64,000 nt of DNA, from positions 1,924,907 through 1,988,906 of the forward strand of contig JANPWX010000247.1 in the NCBI GenBank assembly GCA_024734555.1. Reading direction: 5' to 3'. This stretch comes from Trochalopteron elliotii (lineage: Eukaryota > Chordata > Aves > Passeriformes > Leiothrichidae). The notes beneath the pieces were generated by a model, which was given only the letters and a program-made list of their open reading frames with translations, was not told the DNA's origin and ran no database searches. How positions within the stretch are numbered: position 1 is the first letter of the stretch; each line of letters starts with the position of its first letter. Made by a program: the position numbers and the translations under genes. This document shows positions 38,281-50,635 of this stretch, one piece after another.

Positions 38281-41200
38281 GGAGGAAAGTTATCAGCTGG
38301 CTAAGATAGAGTTTCAGGTATCTATCAAGTAAGAAATCCTAGAAAAATGACATGAGGGAAGAGAATAGTACTGCTTGAAATGAACTTGGTGGCTTGTTTT
38401 TAATAATCAGGCTTGCTATTTTTGTCAGATATCAGCCTTTGATCTTATGAGCATTCTTCAGGGACATAGTGGAAAAACTGAGAGCCAGATTGTGATTCTC
38501 TCATGAGTATGATGCAGGAGTAATTGAACTGAAGTCAAATTAAACTAATGTGAAACAGATGTGAGTTCAGACAGACTCAGTACTCTGCAGCTTTAGTTAA
38601 TATTTTCTTACATGGCAAAAAAAAGAAAAAAAAAGTGTAAAATATGCTAGTACGCTAATAATGTGCATGCACTTTTTCCAGTAGAACAAAAATGTGAGGG
38701 AACTACTACATTATAGTCCCTGCTGGCCATACAAAGGGACTGATATAAAACATGTCTGAAAGCTGGAGTCTGGCTAATGAGGAATGGGTACCAAAAAAGA
38801 GTGAAGAATGGTGAAGATGATTACAAACTGTGAACCAGGTACCCTCTGTCCTCTTCTGGCACTTAAATGATTGATGTGTTAGGATGGGAGAGGCAGGATC
38901 AGAGTGGATTCTATTTAGTGCCACTGGCCAAAGGAGCTTCAGACAGGCTGTGGTACCATCCTAACATAGTTTATTGCTGATGTGTAGTTGCCTTAGGCAG
39001 ATTCACTGTTTTCACTGAAACCATTTCTGCCAATCAGTAAATTTTCTGTTCTGTGGATTAGTCTATGAAATAAGGAAAACTTGGCACTGCATGCTATAAC
39101 TTAAAAATTGATAAGAAACTCCATGAAATAGAACGCAACAAAATAACAGGTTGCCTTTCCTTGCACAGTCCTGGTTCCTAGTTAACTCTCTGATTCCTAA
39201 TAATACTAAACCTTCTGAAAGCTATTTGAACAAGAAGTTTTCAGGTTATCCTGAAGAGAAGGCTTTAAATGTTCTTCTTGACAGAAAGCTTCCTAGAGAA
39301 TAAGGAAATTATGAAAGGATTCTGCACTGGATCATGTCCAAATTAGTACTACTGCAGAATGGGTCAATAGAATATAAAGAACAGGGTGCAATTCACTTGA
39401 ATTGCTCTTGGTCTCAGTGTAAATAACAACACTCCTGTGGCAATAAACTGAATGAAGAATGATCTTCACAATTAGAAATACCAGATTTCAAACAACTATA
39501 TAGTTAACCATAAACTGAATAGTTGTATACACAAATGAGTACATTGTTAAGTGATGACACAAAGACTGTCTAGACTTCCATCTAGCCCTGTCTTGTTTCT
39601 TCAGAGCATCCAAGAAATTGAACATACAATGGATTTCTACTATCAAGGATCAAGTCATTTTTCCATTCCTGCTCACTAGATTTAAGTAGGTGTAAGACAT
39701 ATTTATGAATGTTTTTCTGTGGCTTTCTTTGAATTACATCAAATTCACTTCTAAATCACTCATGCCATATTACTAATGAACACTAAAAGTGCACTTAACA
39801 TTTTACTCTTTTTTCATTGAGATGGCTTGTAATAGAAAGCCTTTTTTCCATTGTGTTGTGACTGTCACAGGCTGTGTCTTGTAAGGCACTGACTCTCAAC
39901 TAACTTCAGCTCTGAGGACATGAGGTCTGAAAAATAAACCCCGAATGAGAAGTAAGAATTTAGGAAGACAAGTCAAATCCTGTAAATTCTTATCCAGGTA
40001 CTAAAATAGGTTTCTTTTTCTTGGTGGTCTTTCATTTAAATATTGAACATTACTGAATCCACTTAGTTTATAAAAGTTGACAGAGTAACAGCTTGAAACA
40101 CTATAGCTTCAAGGCACCAGTTCTCCCTGTCATAAGAATATGACATCACTAAGGGGTGAAAGGCCTTTTATTTGCATAAGATAATAGTTACGTTTCTATG
40201 CAGCAGCTGTGCTGTCAGTGAAAGATGCCAAATCTATCTCTGGAGTAACCTCATTGATTTTAAATGAGTTACTTTGGGAATAAATTGGCCCACTCAATAA
40301 AATTGCAGGTTTGAGGCACTGAAATAATTGAGCAAGTTTTCCATGATAATAACATGGTTAAAAAAAAATTGCAAAACAATTACATGATGTCATGCATTTA
40401 TGTACCTAACAGACCAAAACTGATTTGCCACAAGGTTTTCCAGTCATATAGGTAGAGCAAATATGTAGAGTTTACAGACATTTTTTGGGAATATGGGAAT
40501 GTTAAGGGGATACAAGAAACATGAATATGGTATTGTGTCATTATTATCTATTAAGTATTACAGTAAGTCATACAAATATGAAATGTCTCCGTCATGTCAT
40601 TTTCATGACAATTCCTCTTCTCTAGACAGTAACAAACAGGATGTGTTTCTGGTAATGAACCTGAAGAATTCACCTCCAGACTATAGATTTCTTGGATGTC
40701 TTAGCAGGAATTTAATGCTGTCAGCTTATCAGAGGACTGTTTCAGTTTGATTGTCTTAGGTGAGTTCTCAGTAGACAGGTGTCTGTGGCAGAATACATAC
40801 TTCATCAGTTAACTGCTGATAGTTATGGCAGAGGGACAGGATAGTGCTTGGGTTAGGGTGACACAATTGAGTAATATTTGTCTATATGTTAGGTTTTCCC
40901 TGGTAATGTACAAGGAAGATGCCGGTAAGGTGGAAACTTTTGCATGCTAAGGAGAAGTTATTTACACCAACATATATATTATATACACATGCGTGTGTAT
41001 AAATACATTAATTGTTCTTTTTTGATACATATTTGATAATTGATCTTGTTGGGGGTTCAGAAAGCTTCTGAAGCCTTTTAGGTTACTGTAACCATAATTC
41101 AAGCAATTACACAGCACAATTAGTGAAGACTTCCCTCACTTTTGTTCCTACTCAGTTTGCAGAAGTAATGCCAACAGAAATCCTGAAGCGTGTTCAGAAT

Positions 41201-41740
41201 GCATCATGGTTTGCTTGCAAAGGAAATACCTTGTGCTCCTGATGTCATCATTGCAATCATTTCAAATTGAAGTCTGACTGAGCAGGCTCATTATCATTCT
41301 CACCATGTCCTCCCTTAGAGCAGCCTCTCCCTCCTCCTGCTGTACAGCACAAAACAAGATCCACAGGGGTGCTTAGATTAAGGGAAGAAGAGACTCCTAG
41401 CACCTCCCCTGAGGAAACTTGCTGCATTACTTCCATCTAGTTTCTTCAAACTACATGCTGCTTCACAGGACCTTGCACACCGTCACTAAATGAAAGTGTT
41501 GATTCCCCAGTACTGATTTCCTCTTCCTGTGTAGGGTTGAACAAAGACTGGGAAAATGCATGTATTTAGTTTCACAATATGGATATGAAAAGAGTGTGGC
41601 AACCTTCACAGTCAGAGTATCAGTTTCCTGAGGAGAGTCACACATTTTGGACTGCTTTGGGTTTGGGTTTATTTTTTTTTTTTTCCTTACCAGGGCAGAT
41701 TTTTCCTTGTTGGTCTTACGAGGTTAGCTAACATTCAAGC
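38281..41740. other. intergenic DNA between SPATA7 and KCNK10, right part
   Basis: AT-rich, no gene or clear repeat seen. It has a purine run near 38618 (AAAAAAAGAAAAAAAAAG) and short ATATAT/ACACATGCGTGTGT strings near 40970-41000. Confidence 0.65.
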
Positions 41741-41799
41741 AACAGATAGAAAAGAAAAACAGAAAAAGGGAAGTTGAGAAAAAAAAAGTACAGGGAAGA

Positions 41800-41950
41800 A
41801 CGCAGGACACAAGTTATCACAGGCACCAGGTTTAGATCCCAGCCATGTTTCCTGAAAATTCAGGTCTATGGACCTCTGGACTGATTCTGGTATGAATCTC
41901 TGACCATGACGTGAGAGTTTGTGGATCTCTCCACTAAACCATCCCCCGTG
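41800..41950 (-). repeat. tRNA-Glu-like relic, probably an old SINE
   Basis: Seen: on the minus strand from about 41947 the sequence reads GGGGGATGGTTTAGTGGAGA, then GATCCACAAACTCTCACGTC, then ATGGTCAGAGATTCATACC. Known: tRNA-Glu has GGTCTAGTGG (A box), CTCTCACCGC around the anticodon and a GGTTCGATTCC B box in this order. The A-box region and CTCTCAC match well; the B box is decayed, and the acceptor stem ends pair only partly, so this is not a working tRNA. About 80 more bases that are not tRNA-like follow, ending near a T/pyrimidine-rich stretch, which suits a tRNA-derived SINE. Family not assigned. Confidence 0.45.
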
Positions 41951-42199
41951 AATGATCCCCTTCACACAAAGAGTTGATTTCCACTGTGGAAGAGAATAGG
42001 CAGGACAGGGTTAACCTCACACAGTTTTCCTTCAGGCCCCCAGAGGGGTTGGGGTTTTGTTTTCCTGGCTAAGGGAGGGGAGCTGGGGCATGTATTGTAA
42101 TTGGTACTGGAGACCTTTCTGGTGTTACTAGCCTGTTTTGGGTTTGAGGGAAAGCCTGGAGAACGAGGAAGAGGAGGGAGAATGCAGATTTGCAAAGAA

Positions 42200-43350
42200 G
42201 CAAGTGCCTGGTAATTGCACAAATGTCCTCCGTTTCCCCGACGGCCCCTGAGAGCTGAGGGGGGGCTTCGAGGGGCCTCCAGGCTCCTGGTGCCTCCCTG
42301 CAGCTTGGCCACATCTTACTGCCCGGCTGTGCCAGACATTGCCTTGACGCGAGGTGTCTGTCCCTGTCCACAGTGCGGATCGGGGACAGAAAGGGGAGCA
42401 GGTTTTCCCTGGCTTTCGGGTACCCGGTCCTGCTCCCCAGAGCCCGAGGGGGCTCGGACGATCCCCTGCCCTTCCCCTCCCCCTGCGCTGCAGAGCCTCT
42501 GGATGCTGCCGTACTCCTGCCATGTGCTGCCGCCGCCGCCGCTGCTGCTCGTAGCTTAGTAGAGCGTGTCTCCGGCTGCAAACTCCGCCAAACAAGCCTG
42601 CATCCCCCTCTCGGGAAGGATACCTCGTGAGTACAGCCGGAGGCTGCCCCCTCCCTAGGCACCCCGCCACTGCCTCTTACAAAGGGACTCGCAGGCTCTC
42701 CCCACCCCCTTTTTATGCCAGTGCAGAGAGGGACTCCGTGAATTCCCTCCAAAGCTATAGGGTGGCTCCCTCCTCTTCCTTCTCTTCTTCCTGCTCCGGC
42801 TCTCCTGGGCGAGCCAGGCTGCTGCTGCATTGAGCCGGGGTGGTCCCCAGCCTCGCCCCTGCCTCGCCCCAGCCATGCTGCTGCAGCTCACGCCCCACGG
42901 CTGACTTTTGCTACCCCTCTAGTGCCCGGGGCTGAACTGAGGTGCGCTCATTTTTGGGGGATGGCTGAGGCTAGGGAGCTTGTGCACGTGTGGGAGGTGT
43001 CTCTGGGGGCGTGGGGGGCTGGACGACTCCCCGATTCTTGCAAGCCTGCGTTCTCTCCCTCCCGGGTCCCCCTCGGGTGGGCGCAGCAGAGGGGCCGCGC
43101 TGCAGCGGGGACCCCGCCACCCTGACATCTGCAGGTGGACGGGGCGAAACAGCTGCGGGAGCCTCCCCAGGAGCCAGCAGCACCCAGGAACCGCTGCCTA
43201 CCTGTCTGCTCCGTTCCTGCTCCTCCAGATTCTCTCCGGTCCTCAGTCCATTCCTTATACCCCTCTCTGTGCTGGGGTGCCTGCAAACCCCTCCACTCCA
43301 CTCCCCTGCCCGCCCTTCCCCACCTTCGATTTATTTGTGTATTTCTTTCC
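42200..43350 (+). promoter_or_regulatory. KCNK10: CpG island, KCNK10 promoter and 5' UTR
   Basis: Seen: over 1 kb of high GC with frequent CpG, sharply bounded by AT-rich DNA, ending about 140 bases before the KCNK10 start codon. It includes an E-box CACGTG near 42985, a CCG/CTG trinucleotide run (42526-42549) and a strong donor-like GTGAGT at 42627. Acceptor-like CTACCCCTCTAG follows at about 42922, so a short 5' UTR intron is possible. No convincing plus-strand TATA box is visible. Many overlapping open frames on both strands, including a 253-codon minus-strand frame (42069-42830), are expected in such GC-rich DNA and are not called as genes. Confidence 0.85.
42526..42549 (+). repeat. (CCG)n/(CTG)n trinucleotide run
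   Basis: CTGCCGCCGCCGCCGCTGCTG with one further GCT, inside the KCNK10 CpG island. On the minus strand it gives the poly-Ala of a chance frame. If transcribed it would be part of the KCNK10 5' UTR. Confidence 0.9.
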
Positions 43351-43487
43351 CTGGCAACCACCAGTTTCCCTCTGTCAAACAGCGCAGGCTCCCTATAATT
43401 TGAAATTAATTTGTTTGACTGCAGCATCGAGACAGGAAGGTTGGGAATTTATTTAATTCTTTTTACTCCCTTTGCAAAAAGGAAGCG

Positions 43488-43539
43488 ATGAAATTTCCAA
43501 TTGAGAATCCAAGAAAACAGGTGAACTGGGATCCTCAAG
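43488..43539 (+). CDS. KCNK10: KCNK10 (TREK-2) first coding exon, alternative N-terminus
   Basis: Seen: ATG at 43488 (G at -3) begins MKFPIENPRKQVNWDPQ, then a phase-1 donor (CAAG, GT at 43540-43541). An in-frame TGA at 43416-43418 closes the frame upstream, which supports this start if the exon is contiguous with the 5' UTR. Known: one human KCNK10 isoform has an N-terminus beginning MKFPIE and ending NWDPK before the shared part; only a couple of residues differ here. KCNK10 is a two-pore-domain background K+ channel of the plasma membrane, opened by stretch, heat, lipids and acid inside the cell. This exon gives the first part of the cytosolic N-tail. The four membrane helices and two pore loops lie in later exons outside the window. 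Neighbour SPATA7, divergent on the left, fits the human arrangement. Confidence 0.93.
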
Positions 43540-46500
43540 GTTGGTGATTCTCTATTACTATCATTACTACCGTAATAACAATTATTATTATTCCTTGTAT
43601 CTATTGATTCATAGGAGACTATGTGACTCCAAATGGGAGGAGGCGTTGGATGTTTGTCTGCTTCCCATGAGCGCAGCTCTGTCTTTCTTGCTCAGTCCTA
43701 TAGCAGTGCATTAGAAAATGCTACTCAGACATGGGGTTGGGTGGCTGCATGGCTAAAACCTCTTCTAGGTGTAAGTTTTACAGTTTTATATTAGATATCT
43801 CTCTTGCCTCCCCCTCTCCCTTTTTCTTGAGTATTTTCAAGGCAAACTTGGCTGGCATGGCAGTGATCTCTGGCTCACAGCATTGTTTGTTTTATCAGTG
43901 GTTCCTTTGTTGTTTCTAGTGATCATTGTCTCTGCTAAATGGGTGGTACAGGAGTGGACACAGATGTGAGTGCTTGTTTGGGGCTCCTCGGTGGCACATG
44001 TTTGTTGGCAGGAGCAGAATGCCGCAGCAATATAACCTTTAGTGTGGACAGACCTTTAGTCTGGATGGTATAAAATGACACTTTAAATAAGGGAGCCCAC
44101 AGGGACCTCTACGGTCTTTATTGTATCCTATTAATATCTGATCAGCCCAAGTGGATAGTTTGATTAACTACATAGGTACATTTGGACTCAGTCTTAGGGA
44201 ATGTGTTTGTGTGATGGTGGAAAGAAATTTACGCCAGTGCAGTGGTTTTCAATAAGATGATCCAAGTAGTATTTAAAAATAAACCGTAGTCAAATAATCT
44301 CTTTGCCTGACATGGGAAGGAGGTTCATCTGCATCCTACAGAAGTGACCGAAAAATCTCTATTTTTAATTTGTACACTGGTGTGTCATATTTCTGTGCAT
44401 TGGTACAGGAGCAGAACAACTTGAAGCCATTGCTCAGGTTTGCAGCAGAACTGCCAGTTGCTGTACAGCAGTGCTTGCAGGATTTATGAAGTGATAACAC
44501 AGGCTTTGATTATTCCTCTTTATTCCACAGGTTTGGTTTTACTGATCAATTTGCCTGTCATCCTCCATGCCCTCACATTTACAAAATGAAACATTAGAAA
44601 CAGTTTCTCATGTTACAGAAGGAACACAGCAGAACAATCTGCTGTACACACAATTCAGGTTTAGTACATCTTTAATTATGTGAAGGCTGAAATCCACACA
44701 TCAGCCTCCTCCACCCTCATCCTCCTAATGAGCACATGGATAGTAGTGCTAACAGAGATTTGATTATTTAGATAGCAGTATATTTCTTAGCCTAGGGTCT
44801 AAATTCTTGGTGGTGAAAACTTGCTCTACCCAGTTTCTTTTCTAATGTGGGTCTGCTGCTGCTTAATTTAAATTCATTTAATGAATTAAAAAAATCATAC
44901 AGTGAATTTAAATGTATTTAATGCAGCGATCTCTTTCCTTCATTTGTCTGACAAGGCACACAGGAGGATGTATGGGTGACATTCTGTGTGTAGCTCCTTT
45001 GCTTGGCAATCAGCTTTAAAGCATATGGATCCAACAGGTGGTTGGCCGCAATTTACTGATGTGACAAAACCATAGAGTACTGTAGCATTTAAATGACCCC
45101 AAACCCAGCAGGTTTCCTCTCCACCAAGCTAAATGCCTGCTAAAAATTTCAGAATCCTACCAGCTATTTCCCCTCAGTGTATTGACTTTGTTAGGCAGAC
45201 AGAAAAGATGCTGATGTGTTGCCAAGGAGGAAGCAAAAAAAGTTATTTTCTAATTCTCCAAGAGACTCAGAAAATAAATAAAATTTGGTGGAATGAAAAA
45301 AAGGCAATTTGGCAAGGAAAAGCTGTCTAAGTCCCAATCCTTTAACCAACAGAGGAACAGTGCAGTGACATTGTACTCACATGGTCCCATTGAAGAATTA
45401 TGCGTGTAGAAGATAAGGTAGATCAGAGCTGTATTATTTTTGAGACTAAAACAGATTTATGTAGATATAAATGTTAGCAATGATCTACACGAAATAACTA
45501 AAAGCTCTAAAATGAATTCGATTTACAGTCATATATGTAGTTGGTTCTCTGCACATACAAGAATGATGTTATGTTTTGTATCCTATGTGGTATCTCTGGA
45601 GTTAAGAGCTGAAGTAGCTTTTCTCAGACACAAAGATCAATGTGTAGAAAGTTGGTGGTGAAGGGATGCAAAGACGCCTAAGTATTACAGCACAGCTCAT
45701 GTTCAGTTAGTATTCACACGCTAATACCAGGCTCATTTCAGTGTATTTTATGATTGTGCATTGTTCTGGTTGTCAGCCAGACAAGTATCCACTTTCCGTA
45801 GTTTTGTCTAGTAGGAATTGTGATAACTTGTACTAACACTACTTGGAATAGATCAACTGATGCTCCTGGCAAGAAAGCAGCTCAAGGACATAAGTGAGAG
45901 CTATGGCATCTCTAAGACTGTTTAGGCGTGATTATTCCAGGCAATATTTTCTAGAAAGTATAAACATTTCTAAAGGCTGGGACCCTTTTTGTGGAGATAT
46001 GGCTGGCTTGAAATTGGTGATATTGCTGGTTTGAACCCAGGTCAGAACGAGAGTCGTTGAAATGAATTAATGCTCAACTCCATAATGCTGAGTAAACTAT
46101 AAAAAATTTACATAGATAAGTAGATTAGAGGCTGCTGGTAACTTTTATCTGGCATAGAACTGGTATTAGTTAGCATCAGCAAAATCAATATAGCATAGAA
46201 AGACTTTGTGGAGAGAAGATGTTTAAAGGAATAGAATTGACATGAAGAATGGTCTGACAAATAGGTAATGGGAGACTGATTTCTTAACCATTAAACTGGT
46301 AAGCAGGGCTTGGAGACGAAACTGTGATTTTATCATGTTGTGTATTATCTTCTTGTGTCTTGGGCATAAAGTATATCTCTGTGTTACGTGTAAATGCTGT
46401 AAATTATCTATTTCTAGATAAACCAAATATTTCATAAATCTGGAAGTGTATAGGGTCCAGATTCCTATGATGAAGTCCCCATACTACATCAGGCAATCAA

Positions 46501-49411
46501 ACTATATGAACCCCTTAACAAACAGATGAAATTCAATCACAAAAGTCACTGGGACTTGCCCTTAACAATCCCATGTGAAATATGCCCTAGAATTTGATAT
46601 ATATTGATTAAAACCCATGCAATTTATATTTAGTGAATGAATAGGGTAAGAAAGGACTACACAAACCCCAAGCAGGTATTTCAAGAATGTTTTAGGGACC
46701 ACTGGACATGTTGTGTAGGAGTGAAGGATATCACAGTACCTGGCCTTACATTTTAAAAAATAAGCTTGCTATTTTGTGTTACTGGTGGAATCACTATGTA
46801 TGTACTCAATCAGAAAACATTTGATCTGCCAATCTCTTACTGTCACTTCTCACATTAGGTGCAGTTCAGGTAAAGAAAGCAGTAATAACTGAAATTAGTG
46901 AAAGACCAGATTTTCAGTTTCGTACTTCATACAACCTCTCATCTATACTTTCCAGAATATAAGATTGAATTTTTAGCAGCATATGAAGACTTTACTTCTC
47001 ATAATTGTCATTCATATCTCTCCTTTCTTGCAGTCCTCCTGCTGTTTGTTACACCCACGTGTTTTCTGTGCTTGAATTAGCTCATAATGTCTTTGCACAT
47101 ATATTTTTATATAGTACCTAAAACATTCTGTCTGTCCCTCATCCTGTCTGAGACATCTGGATGTTACAGAATATCAACTTTTTTCCTAAAAATTATCTGC
47201 CTAAAACTGATGTTACTTTGTAGGGAAAAAAAAAAATTGATGAGACAGTTTCAAATAGGCTTAGAAATTATCCCCAAGTGTGACTGTCTTTTAGGATGAG
47301 GGTGAGATGTCTTTTTCAAGGGAGAGCTGTCTTCTGATGCTCTTAGCAGGGAGCAAATGGAATTCAGTCTTGTTTGTTTCTTTGTGCCTGCAGTTTCTGC
47401 TGTCATTGCAGTGAAATGGATTGTCAGAGCCTTTTGGATATCCAACTCAATGTTTACCTCAACACGAAAATTTTGGAACTCTGAAGTTTTCATTCAAGTT
47501 CCTGATCCTTTCACAAGTGCACTGTTTGCAGTTTGAAACTCTAAAATCACATATTTATTACCATCCTTAGATTTAGCATGGGAGTTAATGGTCTGTGGGA
47601 AATTTAAACTGTGGTTGAGAGTCTGGAGTTCTTCTTCAAATTTTGCTACTCACACTGTTTAACCTTCAGGAAGCCACTTACCCTTTCTTGTCTTCCCTTT
47701 TTCCTAGACTGGAAAACAGGAATATTAATACTTCCCTAATGCACAAGGGTGTTGTGAAATATAATTAACTTGTTTAGAGCAATCTAAAATCTGCTGTTGA
47801 AAGGAGAGCTTATGCATTGCAATTAAATGCTAAAACAATTAAGAGGGAGCAAAACAGCCTGTCATCATACACAGATCACATCAATTAAGAAATAAGATTG
47901 TCTCTGCACTTTACAACTAGAGGAAACCAGTATCACTTACGCTTCTTTACAGACACTGACCAGTCAGTTGAGTTTCCCATTAGAAGTATCTAAACACCTT
48001 TGATATTCCCCAGCTGCTGCTTCAGAGGGGCTCAAATTTTCCATAGGCCCTTTGTCACCGGCCTTGGTATTTCTCACTTCACCTGAGACATCTCAAGTAG
48101 CACTGGACACCTCTGTGTGGGACAATGAGCTGAGTCTCAAATGCCTTCAGGAAGATATCGGGATTGGACCATCCCTTGATGACTGTTTGAAAAATCTTCA
48201 ACATCAGTACTCCATACAAATTAAATTGACGTTGCTGGTTACAAATTGCTGCAGTACCTGATTTTTCTGTTGTGTTGTTTGAAGAGACCAATGCAGAAGG
48301 TAAACTTGATTAGAAATGCACAGATGAGTGGAATAAAGGTATTGGTTTCTGTCTTCTGTTTTCAAAAAGATAGGTAAAAAGTAGTAGAATGCAGCTGTGA
48401 GCTAGACAATACCTTTCTGCACTAGCAGAAGTTGGTTGTTACTAGCTCAGTAGATGAAGATTGTTCTGGGAAGCTGTAATGTGTGAAAAAGTAGGTCTGA
48501 TCCCTGCCAATGACCCATGGTCAGAGGCTAATGACCCTGTTCTAATTGTGTCACAAAGTTATATTGGCTATTTACCCATGCATCTGATAAACTGGGACTC
48601 TGCTGTGCCTAGTAACTATGGATTGTAGAACACTGGAGGGAGTTTATTTAAATGAGATATCTGAAGGAGGATATAAATTGGACAAACAGGAGGACACTCC
48701 TGGAAGTGCATGGTGTAGACATAATAGTGCCAAATACTGTAAGGTGGAAAATTTGAAGAGTTTGGAAAACAAATAGAAGAGAATGAAAAAATCAGAACTT
48801 TACTAAAGTAAAGCTATGTGGAGCCTGCAGAGGAGACAGATGAGTACTGTGGACACCAGTGTGGTAAGAGATGGAAAGATACAATTGAAATAGGAGGAGA
48901 GAAAGAAAGACAAGCAGACAGCTATTAGTTTTGTCATTGTTGTCTTTAGGATGCCCTGGTAATGGTGAAATGAAGGATTCAGAAAAGTAAACTTAGTAGT
49001 AAGAAAGTGGCAAAGCAAAAGACTTGACAGCAGCTTTCTTAGAGTAGTGAAGGAAGACTAGTCAAGGTAAGAAAGATGGAGGATAGGGTATCATTAAGAT
49101 GTCATCTGTGGTGTGAGGAAAAGGGAATGATAAAATCAAAGGCAATAGGAAGCTGTAAGTCTAAGATAGGAAGAGCAATAGAATTGTCATCAGTGGGAGA
49201 GGTTAGGACAGGATTATGATTTCAGTGAAGAATACCAATGCTCTTTTTAGCCATGTATGTACAAGAGTAATCCATTAATGGCTTTTGGACAGAAAAGTCC
49301 CTTGGGCAACTCTTGAAAAAACTGATGCTACCTGAAGTGATAGAGTTTGCTCTTGGGATGAAGATATATGATACCAGTTTTTATTGGGCAGGTTTTGGTT
49401 CAACTTCTGGC

Positions 49412-49441
49412 ATTTATGTGGATTTATGTGGATTTATGTGG
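49412..49441 (+). repeat. three tandem copies of a 10-mer
   Basis: Three perfect adjacent copies of ATTTATGTGG. A short tandem repeat in KCNK10 intron 1. Confidence 0.93.
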
Positions 49442-50590
49442 CTAGTGGGTGGACTATATCAGCTTCAGGCAGAAGAGTGCATATAGATGGTGATACAGTT
49501 AAATTCTTACCCTCTTTATTTAATCCAGAGCTAGGACTTTTACCACTCACTTCAGTGTGCATGAAATGGAATTCTTAATTTTAAAAGAACTGTGTTGTTG
49601 CCACAGGCTTTACTGAGTTGAGTAAGGGAATGCCTGGAATTACTGGGAAAACAGAGGCCCTAGGTTTTGTGCTCTAAATAGGGTAAGCTCCTGGAGCGAA
49701 ATGGGAGGGGAAAAATGGGGAGGTTGATATAAGACAGGGATAAGCAACACACTAGTATTCAAGGTAAAGTATTAGAAAGCTCAGTGTGATGCAAGTGCCT
49801 AACCTTTATTTTATAATAATCTCAGTGTAATAGCAAAGGCTGAAGCAGAGAATATTAATACTGAACATTGTCTGTTTTTTATATAGAAAGTTTTATGCAG
49901 AAGTGACATTCAGCAAAAGGCTAAATAATACCTTTTAAAATACCTTTTTCATAGGAATATCTCTGGTCTTTGTTTTCTGTAGGAGTTAAAAACATCCTGG
50001 GACCTGGCCTTTGTCAAACAGAAGCTGCCTATATCCCAGTTCCTGACACATTGGTTATACTTCTGTTGTTTGTCTGTAATGTTATGGGAAACATGCACCA
50101 AGATGAACCTGAGAAATTTCATAAATAATGTGCCATGCAGTTCTCACTGGTTACCCCAATGAGATAAAAAAACAGGTGAGAACAGCATATACACTACACC
50201 TGTGTATTTCAGGGTGGTAGTGCCAATCGTTTTTAGTCCATGGACCACTATTGTTCTCCAAACATACTTTCTGGGATGCTTTTCTCACAATCAAATATCT
50301 ACTCAGAGTATTTAAACAAAAATATAATTCAAAATTGAACAACGTATGTCTTACCATGTTAATTAGTCACAGAATTTAGGGACTGTTTCCATGGTTTGGG
50401 AATGCTGAAACCAAGAATTCAGATTTCATCTTCTTATTTAATTACTAATACAATTCTTATGCTATTACAAATCTTACTGTTGGCAAAGTGTCTCAGGTAT
50501 GTGTTACTATGTGTTATCCAGTTGTCCTAAAATATGAGCATAGAAGAACATTGGTGCAATTTTGAGGTTAGGGTAGGAATTTCAATGTGG

Positions 50591-50635
50591 TGAAATATAT
50601 ATATATATATATTTCATGAGATATATATATCATGA
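50591..50635. repeat. AT-rich palindromes
   Basis: A perfect 26-base palindrome at 50591-50616 (TGAAA, alternating AT, TTTCA) overlaps a near-perfect one at about 50614-50635 (TCATGAG, AT repeat, ATCATGA). It probably arose from an (AT)n microsatellite with flanking mirror mutations. Confidence 0.88.

Noticed and set aside
39269..39310. Plus-strand ATG followed by MFFLTESFL, similar to the other human KCNK10 first exon (MFFLYTDFF)
   Set aside because: Similarity stops after a few residues, the spacing is wrong and no donor follows at the needed place. Chance.
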